DNA of 6,614 nucleotides from Anaerolineales bacterium (GTDB taxonomy: Bacteria > Chloroflexota > Anaerolineae > Anaerolineales > DRMV01): positions 1-6,614 of the forward strand of contig JALVOR010000073.1 of the NCBI GenBank assembly GCA_027026295.1, in the 5' to 3' direction. Numbering within the stretch: the first letter of the stretch is position 1; each line of letters opens with the position of its first letter. Positions 1 to 5,683 of the stretch are shown here, one piece after another. The position numbers and the translations under genes are program-made. The notes under the pieces are model-generated. The model did not search any database, had not been told where the DNA came from, and saw nothing but the letters and a program-made list of their open reading frames with translations.

Positions 1-708
1 CTCGCAGGGGCTTTCCAAATCGGGGTGCAGCAGGGGCCACACCCACACGCCTTTGGGGCCCGTGTGCCAGCGGGCGACCCCGCGCACCTGCCCCCCTTGC
101 GTGTAAACCACCGTGGTCGGCCACGCAGCGGGCGAAGGCAGCAGCCGTCGGGCCAGAGGCGGGGTGAGGTCGGCATACAGGCGTTCCGCGGCCCAGCGTT
201 CCTCGGCCGAAGGCCAGTGCCACAGGGTTGCGGCGCGACGCGCTTGCGGGGGATGCCATTGCCAGATGCGATGGCGGGCGAAAGCACGGAAGCCCGCCTC
301 CCGCAGGGCTGCGCTCCAGCCCGCGTGCAACGGCGCTTCGGCCAGCAGCGCGTGCACGCCCCGCAGCGCGGGGTGCGCCACCAGCGCCTCGATCAGGGGG
401 GCCAACGCAGGCGGCGAGTCGGAAAGCAACGCCTGCCGGGGGGCCAGGTAAAGGAGGGAAGCGGTAGGGTACTCCACCGCGCGCTCGGCCAGGGCCAGCA
501 ATGGCGGCGCGTTGTGCCCTGCCGCGACCGCGCCGGCCAGCCCCGTGCTGGGCGAGAGCAGCGCCAGCAGCCCGCCGGCCAGCAGGCCGCTGCCGCCCAC
601 GGTCGCGTGGCGAGTGTCCACCGCCAGGGCTTGGCCGCGGTAGCGGCGCAGCAAAGGCAGGTCGCGCCACGTCAGCGCACGCGCAGAAGAGGGAGGGTCT
701 TTCGTCAT
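1..708 (-). CDS. GNAT-like acetyltransferase-type protein, 3' end outside window
   Basis: An open frame of 236 sense codons with no stop starts at an ATG at 708-706 (MTKDPPSS) and runs off the left edge, so the C-terminus is missing. It opens with TWRDLPLLRRYR (residues 13-24), which resembles the front strand and helix of GNAT acetyltransferases. Residues 135-151 (LREAGFRAFARHRIWQW) resemble the late GNAT 'l..lGF......w' segment. The protein is rich in Ala, Leu, Arg and Trp. No clear acetyl-CoA loop (Q/RxxGxG/A) is visible, so the family call is tentative and the substrate unknown. It follows pdxT by 27 bases in the same reading frame and is probably cotranscribed with pdxST. The start is uncertain: a TTG at 723-721 has a GGAGG four bases upstream, whereas the ATG has no ribosome site at normal distance. 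Using the TTG would add five residues. Confidence 0.5.
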   Translation of the reverse strand, partial: MTKDPPSSARALTWRDLPLLRRYRGQALAVDTRHATVGGSGLLAGGLLALLSPSTGLAGAVAAGHNAPPLLALAERAVEYPTASLLYLAPRQALLSDSPPALAPLIEALVAHPALRGVHALLAEAPLHAGWSAALREAGFRAFARHRIWQWHPPQARRAATLWHWPSAEERWAAERLYADLTPPLARRLLPSPAAWPTTVVYTQGGQVRGVARWHTGPKGVWVWPLLHPDLESPCE

Positions 709-727
709 GGTCTGCCCAGGCAAACAG

Positions 728-732
728 CCTCC
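728..732 (-). promoter_or_regulatory. Possible ribosome binding site favouring a TTG start
   Basis: Read on the minus strand, GGAGG sits in the 27-base gap after pdxT. It is four bases before an in-frame TTG (723-721) but 19 bases before the ATG (708-706) of the GNAT-like gene. By spacing it supports the TTG, although a GC-rich stretch can hold GGAGG by chance. Confidence 0.35.
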
Positions 733-735
733 GCC

Positions 736-1395
736 TCAGGGAGCGGCGGCTGCCGACCAACCGGCCAGGTGGAGAAAATAGCGGTGGAAGCGGGTGTCGT
801 CGGTGAGTTCGGGGTGGAAAGCCGTGGCCAGCAGATGCCCTTGTTGGGCGGCCACAATGCGGCCATCGTCTAAAGTGGCCAGCACCTCGGCCGGCGGGGT
901 GACGGTTTCGATGAGCGGCGCCCGGATGAACACAGCGCGGAAGGGGCGCTCGTCTGCGGGCGCCACCGTTTTGAGCGCGGGCACGGGGATGTCGGCTTCG
1001 AAACTGGCGATCTGCCGGCCAAACGCGTTGCGCTCGACGGTGATGTTCATCAGGCCCAGCAGGGGCTGGCTGCGCCGCGCGTCGCGCGAGAGGAAGATCG
1101 CCCCCGCGCACGTACCCCAGATCGCGTGCTCGCGGCCAAAGGCGCGCAGCGGCTCTAACAGGCCAAAGGCCACCGCCAGTTTGCCGATGGTGGTCGATTC
1201 CCCGCCGGGGATGATCAGCCCGGCCAGGCCGTTCAAATCGGCGGGCAGGCGCACTTCCCGCACCGCGACGCCCAAGCGGCGCAGCATCACCTCGTGTTCC
1301 CAAAACGAGCCTTGTAGGGCCAGCACCCCCACGGTGAATTCGTCGCGAGGGGGCGGCGCTTTCTCGGGGGGAATCAGGTTGGGGGCGTGGTTCAT
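736..1395 (-). CDS. pdxT: Pyridoxal 5'-phosphate synthase glutaminase subunit PdxT
   Basis: This 219-residue protein is the class I glutamine amidotransferase partner of PdxS in the DXP-independent vitamin B6 route. It hydrolyses glutamine to glutamate and delivers ammonia to the synthase in the cytoplasmic PdxS/PdxT complex. Visible signatures in order are VGVLALQG (22-29), IIPGGESTT (61-69), GTCAG with nucleophile Cys96 (94-98), VERNAFGRQ (120-128), FIRAP (156-160) and AFHPELT (192-198), with His194 and Glu196 completing the catalytic triad. All key residues are present. The chosen ATG adds about 20 proline-rich residues before the usual start of the fold, and no clear Shine-Dalgarno precedes it. 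A GTG at Val22 would give a more typical length but also lacks one. It lies 32 bases after pdxS, so translation may be coupled. Confidence 0.96.
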   Translation of the reverse strand: MNHAPNLIPPEKAPPPRDEFTVGVLALQGSFWEHEVMLRRLGVAVREVRLPADLNGLAGLIIPGGESTTIGKLAVAFGLLEPLRAFGREHAIWGTCAGAIFLSRDARRSQPLLGLMNITVERNAFGRQIASFEADIPVPALKTVAPADERPFRAVFIRAPLIETVTPPAEVLATLDDGRIVAAQQGHLLATAFHPELTDDTRFHRYFLHLAGWSAAAAP

Positions 1396-1427
1396 GGCGT
1401 TGGGTGGTCGGTGCTCAGGGCTCGGTG

Positions 1428-2318
1428 TTACCACCCGCGCCCGGCGAGGCGGGCTTCTTCGGGAAGGTCTTCCACCTGCTGGCCGCGCATGGGTTCGCCC
1501 AGGCCTTTGCTGACCTCGGCGAGGATTTCGGCGTCGTTGAAGTGGGTGACGGCCTTGACGATGGCGGCGGCGCGCTTGGGCGGGTCTTCCGACTTGAAGA
1601 TGCCCGAACCAACGAAGATGCCGTCGACCCCGAGTTGCATCATCAGCGCGGCGTCGGCGGGGGTGGCAATGCCGCCCGCGGCGAAGTTGACCACCGGAAG
1701 ACGCCCAAGTTCTTTGACCTCGCGCACCAAGGCGAGGGGCGCGCCGATTTCTTTGGCAAAGGTGTAGATTTCTTCGTCTGCCATGCTTTGCAGGCGGCGG
1801 ATTTCGCCCAGCACGGTGCGGGCGTGCCGCACGGCTTCCACCACGTCGCCGGTGCCGGCTTCGCCTTTGGTGCGAATCATGGCTGCACCTTCGGCAATGC
1901 GGCGCAGGGCTTCGCCCAGGTTGCGGGCGCCGCACACAAAGGGCACCTTGAAGTTGTGCTTGTCGATGTGGTGTTCTTCGTCGGCGGGGGTCAGCACTTC
2001 CGATTCGTCGATGTAGTCCACGCCGAGGGCTTCCAGAATTTGGGCTTCCACAAAGTGGCCGATGCGTACCTTCGCCATCACCGGAATGCTGACGGCGTCC
2101 ATGATTTTGAGGATGAGTTCAGGGTCGCTCATGCGGGCAACGCCGCCCTGCTTGCGGATGTCGGCGGGGACGCGTTCCAGCGCCATGACCGCCACAGCGC
2201 CGGCATCTTCGGCAATTTTGGCCTGTTCGGGAGTGACGACGTCCATGATGACGCCGCCCTTCAGCATTTGCGCAAGGCCAACTTTGACCTTGAAAGAGCC
2301 GGTAATGTACTCGCTCAT
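1428..2318 (-). CDS. pdxS: Pyridoxal 5'-phosphate synthase subunit PdxS
   Basis: This 296-residue TIM-barrel enzyme makes pyridoxal 5'-phosphate from ribose 5-phosphate, glyceraldehyde 3-phosphate and the ammonia supplied by PdxT. Family landmarks are intact: KGGVIMDV (20-27, Asp26), [11 protein letters not shown] (45-55), [10 protein letters not shown] with Lys83 (79-88), [17 protein letters not shown] (101-117), [17 protein letters not shown] (125-141), RTKGEAGTG with Lys151 (149-157) and the phosphate loop VGSGIFKS near residue 240. Lys83 and Lys151 correspond to the two lysines known to hold covalent intermediates in the Bacillus enzyme. The start at 2318 ([12 protein letters not shown]) is set by a GGAGG five bases upstream and matches normal family length. 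An upstream extension to 2585 in the same frame is open but has no family character. It is the first gene of a pdxS-pdxT-GNAT-like run. Its TAA stop is followed by pdxT without a terminator. Confidence 0.98.
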   Translation of the reverse strand: MSEYITGSFKVKVGLAQMLKGGVIMDVVTPEQAKIAEDAGAVAVMALERVPADIRKQGGVARMSDPELILKIMDAVSIPVMAKVRIGHFVEAQILEALGVDYIDESEVLTPADEEHHIDKHNFKVPFVCGARNLGEALRRIAEGAAMIRTKGEAGTGDVVEAVRHARTVLGEIRRLQSMADEEIYTFAKEIGAPLALVREVKELGRLPVVNFAAGGIATPADAALMMQLGVDGIFVGSGIFKSEDPPKRAAAIVKAVTHFNDAEILAEVSKGLGEPMRGQQVEDLPEEARLAGRGW

Positions 2319-2323
2319 TCCTG

Positions 2324-2328
2324 CCTCC
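2324..2328 (-). promoter_or_regulatory. pdxS ribosome binding site
   Basis: GGAGG on the minus strand, five bases before the ATG at 2318. It decides the pdxS start in favour of MSEYITG over ATGs upstream, including the one at 2330 that overlaps this site. Confidence 0.85.
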
Positions 2329-2331
2329 ATA

Positions 2332-2347
2332 CATCCCTTGAGGGATG
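2332..2347 (-). other. Small inverted repeat in the pdxS leader
   Basis: The arms 2332-2338 (CATCCCT on the plus strand) and 2341-2347 (AGGGATG) are perfect complements separated by two bases. The element lies inside the predicted pdxS leader, three bases upstream of the Shine-Dalgarno. As RNA it would form a 5-6 base-pair hairpin; as DNA it could be an operator for a dimeric regulator. Either role is inference. Confidence 0.5.
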
Positions 2348-2367
2348 GAAAAGTAAGATTTGCTGCA

Positions 2368-2376
2368 ATTTTACCA
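2368..2376 (-). promoter_or_regulatory. Probable pdxS-pdxT promoter (extended -10)
   Basis: The minus strand reads TGGTAAAAT, an extended -10 (TGn plus TAAAAT, five of six matches to TATAAT). At a 17-base spacing the -35 position reads CTTCTT, a poor match to TTGACA, which extended -10 promoters can tolerate. Transcription would start near 2361, giving a leader of about 43 bases that contains the inverted repeat and the GGAGG. Confidence 0.55.
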
Positions 2377-2610
2377 CGGGGGTATAAAGAAAGAAGATCG
2401 CAGCGCATTCCGGCATTGAGGAATGGATGGCAGCAACGGAGAGATGGTTTCACCGGAAGCAAATTGCGGGCTTTTTCGCCGCTGGCGTGAATTTGTTTGT
2501 CTGGGATGGTCTGGTCAACGTTCCCCGGAAAGCGGGTGCCCCAACGTTTGTTGGTTTCCATTGCTGTTGCATTGCAGTTTTGCATAGATTCTGGCGTTGC
2601 AAGGGCTTCA
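2377..2610. other. Divergent intergenic stretch between the two promoters
   Basis: This stretch lies between the leftward pdxS promoter and the rightward S1-protein promoter, and I see no gene in it. Open frames run through it on both strands only as extensions of the neighbouring genes, without family character. Minor inverted repeats are visible: CATTCC/GGAATG (2406-2411 and 2420-2425), and CAAATT/AATTTG (2460-2465 and 2490-2495) enclosing GCGG/CCGC (2466-2469 and 2479-2482). They could be regulator sites or chance. Confidence 0.5.
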
Positions 2611-2619
2611 TGGTATAAT
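2611..2619 (+). promoter_or_regulatory. Promoter of the S1-domain gene (extended -10)
   Basis: TGGTATAAT is a perfect extended -10 element (TGn plus consensus TATAAT). No good -35 is found at 16-18 bases; the 17-base position reads CTGGCG. Transcription would begin near 2626, leaving a leader of roughly 63 bases before the ATG at 2689. Confidence 0.75.
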
Positions 2620-2674
2620 CAAGCATTGCCGAGCACTAATTGGGGTGAGCGGCATGTTTTTTCGCGAATTTTGC

Positions 2675-2681
2675 AAAGGAG
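2675..2681 (+). promoter_or_regulatory. Ribosome binding site of the S1-domain gene
   Basis: AAAGGAG seven bases before the ATG at 2689. It fixes the start at MSIQTVIAPDG and rules out the long upstream extension of the same frame, which would run through the promoter. Confidence 0.85.
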
Positions 2682-2688
2682 TGTTGCC

Positions 2689-3453
2689 ATGAGTATACAA
2701 ACTGTTATCGCTCCCGACGGCACGGAAATCCAACGTAAGATGCGCTTTGTCGGGAAAGTGCTCAAGACCACGACGGCGGGCGCCATTGTTGATATTGGCG
2801 TGGGCAAGCCCGCTGTGGTGCATATCTCGCAGTTGCGGGAAGAACCTGTCAAGAAGGTTGAAGATGTGGTCAATGTGGGGGACGAGGTCGAGGTGTGGGT
2901 GCGTCGCATGACCCCCAAGGGAATTGTGGAACTGACGATGATCAAGCCCCTTGACCTGGAATGGCGTGAAATCAAGACCGGCATGACGGTCAAGGGGAAG
3001 GTTGAGCGCATCGAGAAATACGGCGTGTTCGTCAACATCGGCGCCGAGGTACCCGGTCTGGTACACATCAGCGAAATGACCCACGGTTTCATTCGCTCGC
3101 CGCGCGACCTGGTGAAGGAAGGCGACGAAGTGGAAGCCCAGGTGATTGCCGTCAGCCGCCGCAAGCGCCAGATCAAACTGAGCATGAAGGCATTGGAGCC
3201 GAAACCTGAAGAGGTCATGCGCGAAGTCAACAACGGTGGCCGCCGCAAGTCCCGCAAGGGCAGCCGCAGTAGCGAAAGCGCCGCGCAGGAATCGCAGGAA
3301 TACGTGCCTACCGCGATGGAAATGGCGTTGATGGAAGCCCTGCGCCAGGCTCGCGCCGAAATGGAAACTTCCTCGGGCAAAGCCCAGGCTGCTGCCAGGA
3401 AACGTGTGAAGGAACTGGAAGCGCTGCTTTCCAAGCGCGTGCCGCTCAACTAA
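2689..3453 (+). CDS. S1 RNA-binding domain protein with two S1 repeats
   Basis: This 254-residue protein has two S1 (OB-fold) RNA-binding domains. The first spans about residues 18-86 (FVGKVLKTTTAGAIVDIG, then VVHISQL) and is the more divergent. The second, about 97-168, is textbook: GMTVKGKVERIEKYGVFVNIG, GLVHISEM, VKEGDEVEAQVIAVSRRKRQIKLSMKAL. After the domains comes a basic, Ser/Arg/Lys-rich linker (about 182-195), then a helix-prone tail rich in Ala, Glu, Met and Arg (about 208-250). The two-domain layout differs from the four- to six-domain ribosomal protein S1 and suggests a smaller RNA-binding or ribosome-associated factor. A role in translation or RNA turnover is plausible, but nothing here shows the target. 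It has its own promoter, a good ribosome site and a hairpin terminator 38 bases after the stop, so it is probably expressed alone. It should not be called rpsA without comparison. Confidence 0.9.
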   Translation: MSIQTVIAPDGTEIQRKMRFVGKVLKTTTAGAIVDIGVGKPAVVHISQLREEPVKKVEDVVNVGDEVEVWVRRMTPKGIVELTMIKPLDLEWREIKTGMTVKGKVERIEKYGVFVNIGAEVPGLVHISEMTHGFIRSPRDLVKEGDEVEAQVIAVSRRKRQIKLSMKALEPKPEEVMREVNNGGRRKSRKGSRSSESAAQESQEYVPTAMEMALMEALRQARAEMETSSGKAQAAARKRVKELEALLSKRVPLN

Positions 3454-3491
3454 TGGAACACTGAGCCGCAACGCGTGGCAACGCTCTTGTC

Positions 3492-3525
3492 CCGTGCCCA
3501 TCTTCGTGATGGGCACGGTTGGTTT
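3492..3525 (+). terminator. Rho-independent-like terminator of the S1-domain gene
   Basis: A perfect 11-base-pair stem pairs CCGTGCCCATC (3492-3502) with GATGGGCACGG (3508-3518) around a five-base loop, TTCGT. It is followed by TTGGTTT, a broken T-rich run rather than a clean one. It lies 38 bases after the stop codon at 3453. The stem strength and position support termination; the weak T tract lowers certainty. Confidence 0.75.
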
Positions 3526-3567
3526 AAGGGCAAGGTTGTGGGTAATTGTTCAGTCCTGCGAAAACAG

Positions 3568-3650
3568 ACCGCGGATGACACGGATAATGACGGATGCACG
3601 CGGATTTTTTGTAACGCAAAAGTGAAAAGAAGGCGAAGAACGCAAAGGAT
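3568..3650. repeat. Eroded short tandem repeat (CGGAT units) in the intergenic gap
   Basis: CGGAT occurs at 3572, 3581, 3591 and 3601, a spacing of 9, 10 and 10 bases, and ends in six Ts (3605-3610). The following A/G-rich stretch to 3650 has degenerate AACGCAAA units (3613 and 3639). The layout closely matches the left half of the repeat at 5684-5774, where CAGAT/CAGAA units at 5690, 5699, 5709 and 5718 end in seven Ts. Repeats of this style are common between genes in several bacterial phyla. I see no gene here, although short spurious frames pass through. Confidence 0.65.
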
Positions 3651-3653
3651 GTT

Positions 3654-3692
3654 GTCAATTCGGCATAGTGGCTTCGGACGCTACGAATTGAC
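3654..3692. repeat. Long inverted repeat capped by a CUUCGG loop
   Basis: The outer arms GTCAATTCG (3654-3662) and CGAATTGAC (3684-3692) are perfect nine-base complements. Inside, TAGTG (3666-3670) pairs with CGCTA (3679-3683) with one G-U pair, leaving GCA (3663-3665) as a bulge. The tip contains CTTCGG (3672-3677), the sequence of the very stable UUCG tetraloop, flanked by a G/A mismatch. It has no T tract on the plus strand and lies 99 bases before the next gene. It could be a dispersed palindromic element, an RNA processing site or a small structured RNA; the sequence alone does not decide. Confidence 0.6.
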
Positions 3693-3771
3693 GAAGTAAC
3701 GCCTCATTAATTGCCTTGTTTCTGTGTTTTCTATGGTTTTCAATCTTGCCGTGGCCGAACAGATACAGTTG

Positions 3772-3780
3772 TGGTTTAAT
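3772..3780 (+). promoter_or_regulatory. Probable promoter of the Ub-Mut7C gene, nearly leaderless
   Basis: TGGTTTAAT is an extended -10 (TGn plus TTTAAT, five of six). The nearest -35-like word, TTGCCG (3746-3751), is 23 bases upstream, too far. The -10 ends only 11 bases before the ATG at 3792, so transcription starting about seven bases downstream would give a leader of about five bases, with no room for a Shine-Dalgarno. Confidence 0.55.
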
Positions 3781-3791
3781 ACACTCGCACC

Positions 3792-4529
3792 ATGCCCAGA
3801 ATCTGCTTGCGCTTTTACGCTGAGTTGGAAGACTTTTTGCCCCCTTCCCGCCGCGGGCAGGCGGTGGAGGTGAGTTTTCGCGGCCCCCAGACGGCAAAGC
3901 ATCTGATCGAATCGGCGGGCGTGCCCCATGTGGAAATCGGGCGTGTGCTGCGGGCAGGGGAAACCTTCCCGCTGGATGAGGTGCCGGAAGACGGCGCGTG
4001 CCTGGAAGTGTGCCCGCGAAAGCCGCGCGAACGCTGGCCTGCCGACCAGCCTGCGCCTCGCTTTGCCCTGGATGGCCACCTTGGGCGGCTGGCTTCTCAC
4101 CTGCGGCTGTTGGGCTTCGACACGTGGTATTGCAATTCTGTGGAGGATGCCGACCTTGCGGCATTGGCTGCTCGCGAGGGACGGGTGGTGTTGACTCGCG
4201 ATCAGGCGTTGCTGAAGCGCAAAATTGTGCGCTATGGCTACTGGGTGCGGGCGCTGGAGCCCCGCGAGCAGGCAACCGAGGTGATGGCACGGTTTGATGT
4301 CTCCGGGCTGGCGCAGCCGTTTTCCCGTTGCCCGCGCTGCAACGGCTTGCTGAGGCCGGTTTCCAAAGCCGAGGTCATTGACCGGTTAGAACCTCTTACC
4401 CGCCGGTATTACGACGAGTTTTACCGCTGCGACCGCTGTGGGCAGGTTTACTGGCGCGGCAGCCACTTCGGCAAAATTGTGGCGATGGTTGAGGGTTGGT
4501 TGAAGGCGGGCGGCGAATCTGTTGGTTGA
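3792..4529 (+). CDS. Ubiquitin-like/Mut7-C RNase fold fusion with zinc ribbon
   Basis: This 245-residue cytoplasmic protein has three parts. Residues 1-76 resemble the Ub-Mut7C ubiquitin-like domain (RICLRFYAELEDFLP, then a late GETFPLDEVPEDGACLEVCPR). Residues about 90-165 match the Mut7-C domain, a PIN-like RNase fold: FALDGHLGRLASHLRLLGFDT, then a short acidic stretch with Asp119 and Asp121, then GRVVLTRDQALLKRK. Asp94, Asp119/Asp121 and Asp137 are the candidate metal-binding acids. Residues 180-216 hold a zinc ribbon, Cys180-x2-Cys183 and Cys213-x2-Cys216. Known bacterial Mut7-C proteins share this architecture and are annotated as putative RNases; the substrate is unknown. There is no Shine-Dalgarno, which fits the nearly leaderless promoter. 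The stop lies 28 bases before the MazG-like gene, so the two are probably one transcript. The domain assignment is firm; activity is inferred. Confidence 0.9.
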   Translation: MPRICLRFYAELEDFLPPSRRGQAVEVSFRGPQTAKHLIESAGVPHVEIGRVLRAGETFPLDEVPEDGACLEVCPRKPRERWPADQPAPRFALDGHLGRLASHLRLLGFDTWYCNSVEDADLAALAAREGRVVLTRDQALLKRKIVRYGYWVRALEPREQATEVMARFDVSGLAQPFSRCPRCNGLLRPVSKAEVIDRLEPLTRRYYDEFYRCDRCGQVYWRGSHFGKIVAMVEGWLKAGGESVG

Positions 4530-4546
4530 TTGTTACTTGCTCCTGT

Positions 4547-4550
4547 GGAG
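4547..4550 (+). promoter_or_regulatory. Ribosome binding site of the MazG-like gene
   Basis: GGAG seven bases before the ATG at 4558. It selects this ATG over a TTG at 4522, which would overlap the preceding gene and add twelve residues without family character. Confidence 0.75.
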
Positions 4551-4557
4551 AATCTCC

Positions 4558-4965
4558 ATGCGTAAACAACTGGAAGCCCTGTTGGAATTTCACCGTGCGA
4601 TGAAAGTGTACTATGCCGAGCGCCCAACGGCGGCGTTGCCCGACGATGTGGCGGCGGTGCGGCTGGCGCTGCTGGAGGAGGAACTGGACGAATACCGTCA
4701 GGCATTGGTGGCGGGCGATTTGGTGGAAATTGCCGATGCCCTCACCGATTTGCTCTATGTGCTCCTGGGCACGTTCATCAGCCACGGCTTGCAAGATGTT
4801 GCTGAAGATCTGTTCGCCGAGGTGCACCGCAGCAACATGACCAAAATTACGCCCGAGGGGGAAGTCATCTATCGGGAAGACGGCAAGGTGCTGAAGCCGC
4901 CTACCTTCGAGCCGCCCGACTTGCGGCGGGTGCTGGCCGAGCACGGCGTTGAGGTCGCAGGGTGA
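4558..4965 (+). CDS. MazG-like all-alpha NTP pyrophosphohydrolase (DR2231 type)
   Basis: This 135-residue protein belongs to the all-alpha NTP pyrophosphohydrolase superfamily (MazG, HisE, dimeric dUTPase), which cleaves nucleoside triphosphates to monophosphates plus pyrophosphate using Mg ions. The metal-binding pattern is visible: EEELDE (40-45), then ExxD at Glu57-Asp60 with Asp64 following (VEIADALTDLLYVLLG, 56-71). Downstream come FAEVHRSNMTK (86-96) and DGKVLKPPTFEPPDLRRVL (108-126). This order, including an early EFHRAM and ERPT, resembles from memory the Deinococcus protein DR2231, described as a MazG-like enzyme acting on dUTP. Removal of dUTP or a damaged nucleotide is therefore a reasonable guess, but the specificity cannot be read from sequence. 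It sits between the Mut7-C gene and sfsA, and its TGA stop overlaps the sfsA start by four bases. Confidence 0.88.
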   Translation: MRKQLEALLEFHRAMKVYYAERPTAALPDDVAAVRLALLEEELDEYRQALVAGDLVEIADALTDLLYVLLGTFISHGLQDVAEDLFAEVHRSNMTKITPEGEVIYREDGKVLKPPTFEPPDLRRVLAEHGVEVAG

Positions 4966-5678
4966 TTGCCTTTCCCCCGTTGGTGGAAGCCCGCCTGCTG
5001 CGGCGGGAAAACCGCTTTCGGGCGGCGGCGCGGCTGGCCGATGGGCGGGAAGTCGCCGTGCACGTGCCCAATTCGGGGCGGATGCACGAGGTGTTTGACA
5101 GACCGCGACGGGCGTGGCTGGCGCGGGCGCGCAATCCGCACCGCAAAACGCCCTATGACTTGGTGCTGGTGGAAGGCGACGGCGGCGTGCTGATTTCGGT
5201 GGATTCCCGCCTGCCCAACCGCCTGTTTGCCACCGCGCTGCAGCAGGGAGTTTTTGACGGTTGGCTTGGTTTGCCCTCAAAGGCGTGGCAGGTGCGCCCG
5301 GAACCGCCTTACGGCGAGGGGCGGCTGGATTTCCTGCTCACCGCTCCCGACCATCGCCGCTGGTGGATTGAAACCAAGTCCATCACGTTGGTGGAAGATG
5401 GCGTGGCGCTGTTCCCCGATGCGCCCACGGCGCGCGGCCGCCGCCATTTGGCCGATTTGTGCCGTCTGGTGCGTGCGGGCGACCGCGCCGCGATGGTGTT
5501 CATCGCCCAGCGGCATGATGCCGCGGCCTTTGCCCCTCACCCCACCGCCGACCCCGATTTCCCCGCGGCGCTGCGCCGGGCTGCGGCTTGCGGCGTGCTG
5601 GTGAAGGCTTACCGCTGCGCGATGACGTTAGAAGGCGTCGGCGATTTGAGGGAAATTCCTGTGCGGGTGGGGGGATGA
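4962..5678 (+). CDS. sfsA: SfsA family protein (sugar fermentation stimulation homologue)
   Basis: This 238-residue protein matches SfsA along its whole length: FPPLVEARLLRRENRF (4-19), VHVPNSGRM (33-41), RKTPYDLVLV (61-70), ISVDSRLPNRL (78-88), GRLDFLL (120-126), WIETKSITLV (135-144) and FPDAPTARGRRHL (151-163). The N-terminal part is the expected OB-like region. The C-terminal part carries Asp123, Glu137 and Lys139 in a D...ExK arrangement like PD-(D/E)XK nucleases. In E. coli the family was named for an effect on maltose metabolism and reported DNA binding; its true activity is unsettled. Translation starts at a GTG overlapping the stop of the MazG-like gene (GTGA), with GAGG seven bases upstream, so the two are coupled. 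The length is normal and no key motif is missing. It is the last gene of the rightward run. Confidence 0.96.
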   Translation: MIAFPPLVEARLLRRENRFRAAARLADGREVAVHVPNSGRMHEVFDRPRRAWLARARNPHRKTPYDLVLVEGDGGVLISVDSRLPNRLFATALQQGVFDGWLGLPSKAWQVRPEPPYGEGRLDFLLTAPDHRRWWIETKSITLVEDGVALFPDAPTARGRRHLADLCRLVRAGDRAAMVFIAQRHDAAAFAPHPTADPDFPAALRRAAACGVLVKAYRCAMTLEGVGDLREIPVRVGG

Positions 5679-5683
5679 AGCAA

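Noticed and set aside
25..873. Long plus-strand open frame at the left edge
   Set aside because: It is low-complexity (Arg, Gln, Gly, Pro), lies opposite the GNAT-like gene and the end of pdxT, and has no family features. It is a GC-driven shadow.
1404..2387. Plus-strand 327-codon open frame opposite pdxS
   Set aside because: It is rich in Gly, His, Phe and Asp, typical of the reverse complement of a high-GC coding frame; pdxS on the other strand is unmistakable.
2319..2585. N-terminal extension of pdxS to an upstream ATG
   Set aside because: The extension contains the promoter, leader hairpin and Shine-Dalgarno, and PdxS proteins normally begin close to MSEYITG.
2608..3516. Minus-strand 302-codon open frame opposite the S1-domain gene
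   Set aside because: It is a His/Phe-rich shadow of the S1 gene and would run over its terminator, ribosome site and promoter.
3568..3610. Possible CRISPR array from the regularly spaced units
   Set aside because: The units are five bases at 9-10 base spacing, far too short for CRISPR repeats and spacers, and no cas gene is present.
3655..4290. Minus-strand 211-codon open frame across the intergenic gap and Ub-Mut7C gene
   Set aside because: Pro/Arg/Ala-rich with no recognisable motif, antisense to a clear domain protein, and it ends inside the hairpin at 3654-3692.
4396..5280. Minus-strand 294-codon open frame opposite the MazG-like gene and sfsA
   Set aside because: It spans two well-supported plus-strand genes and shows only low-complexity composition.
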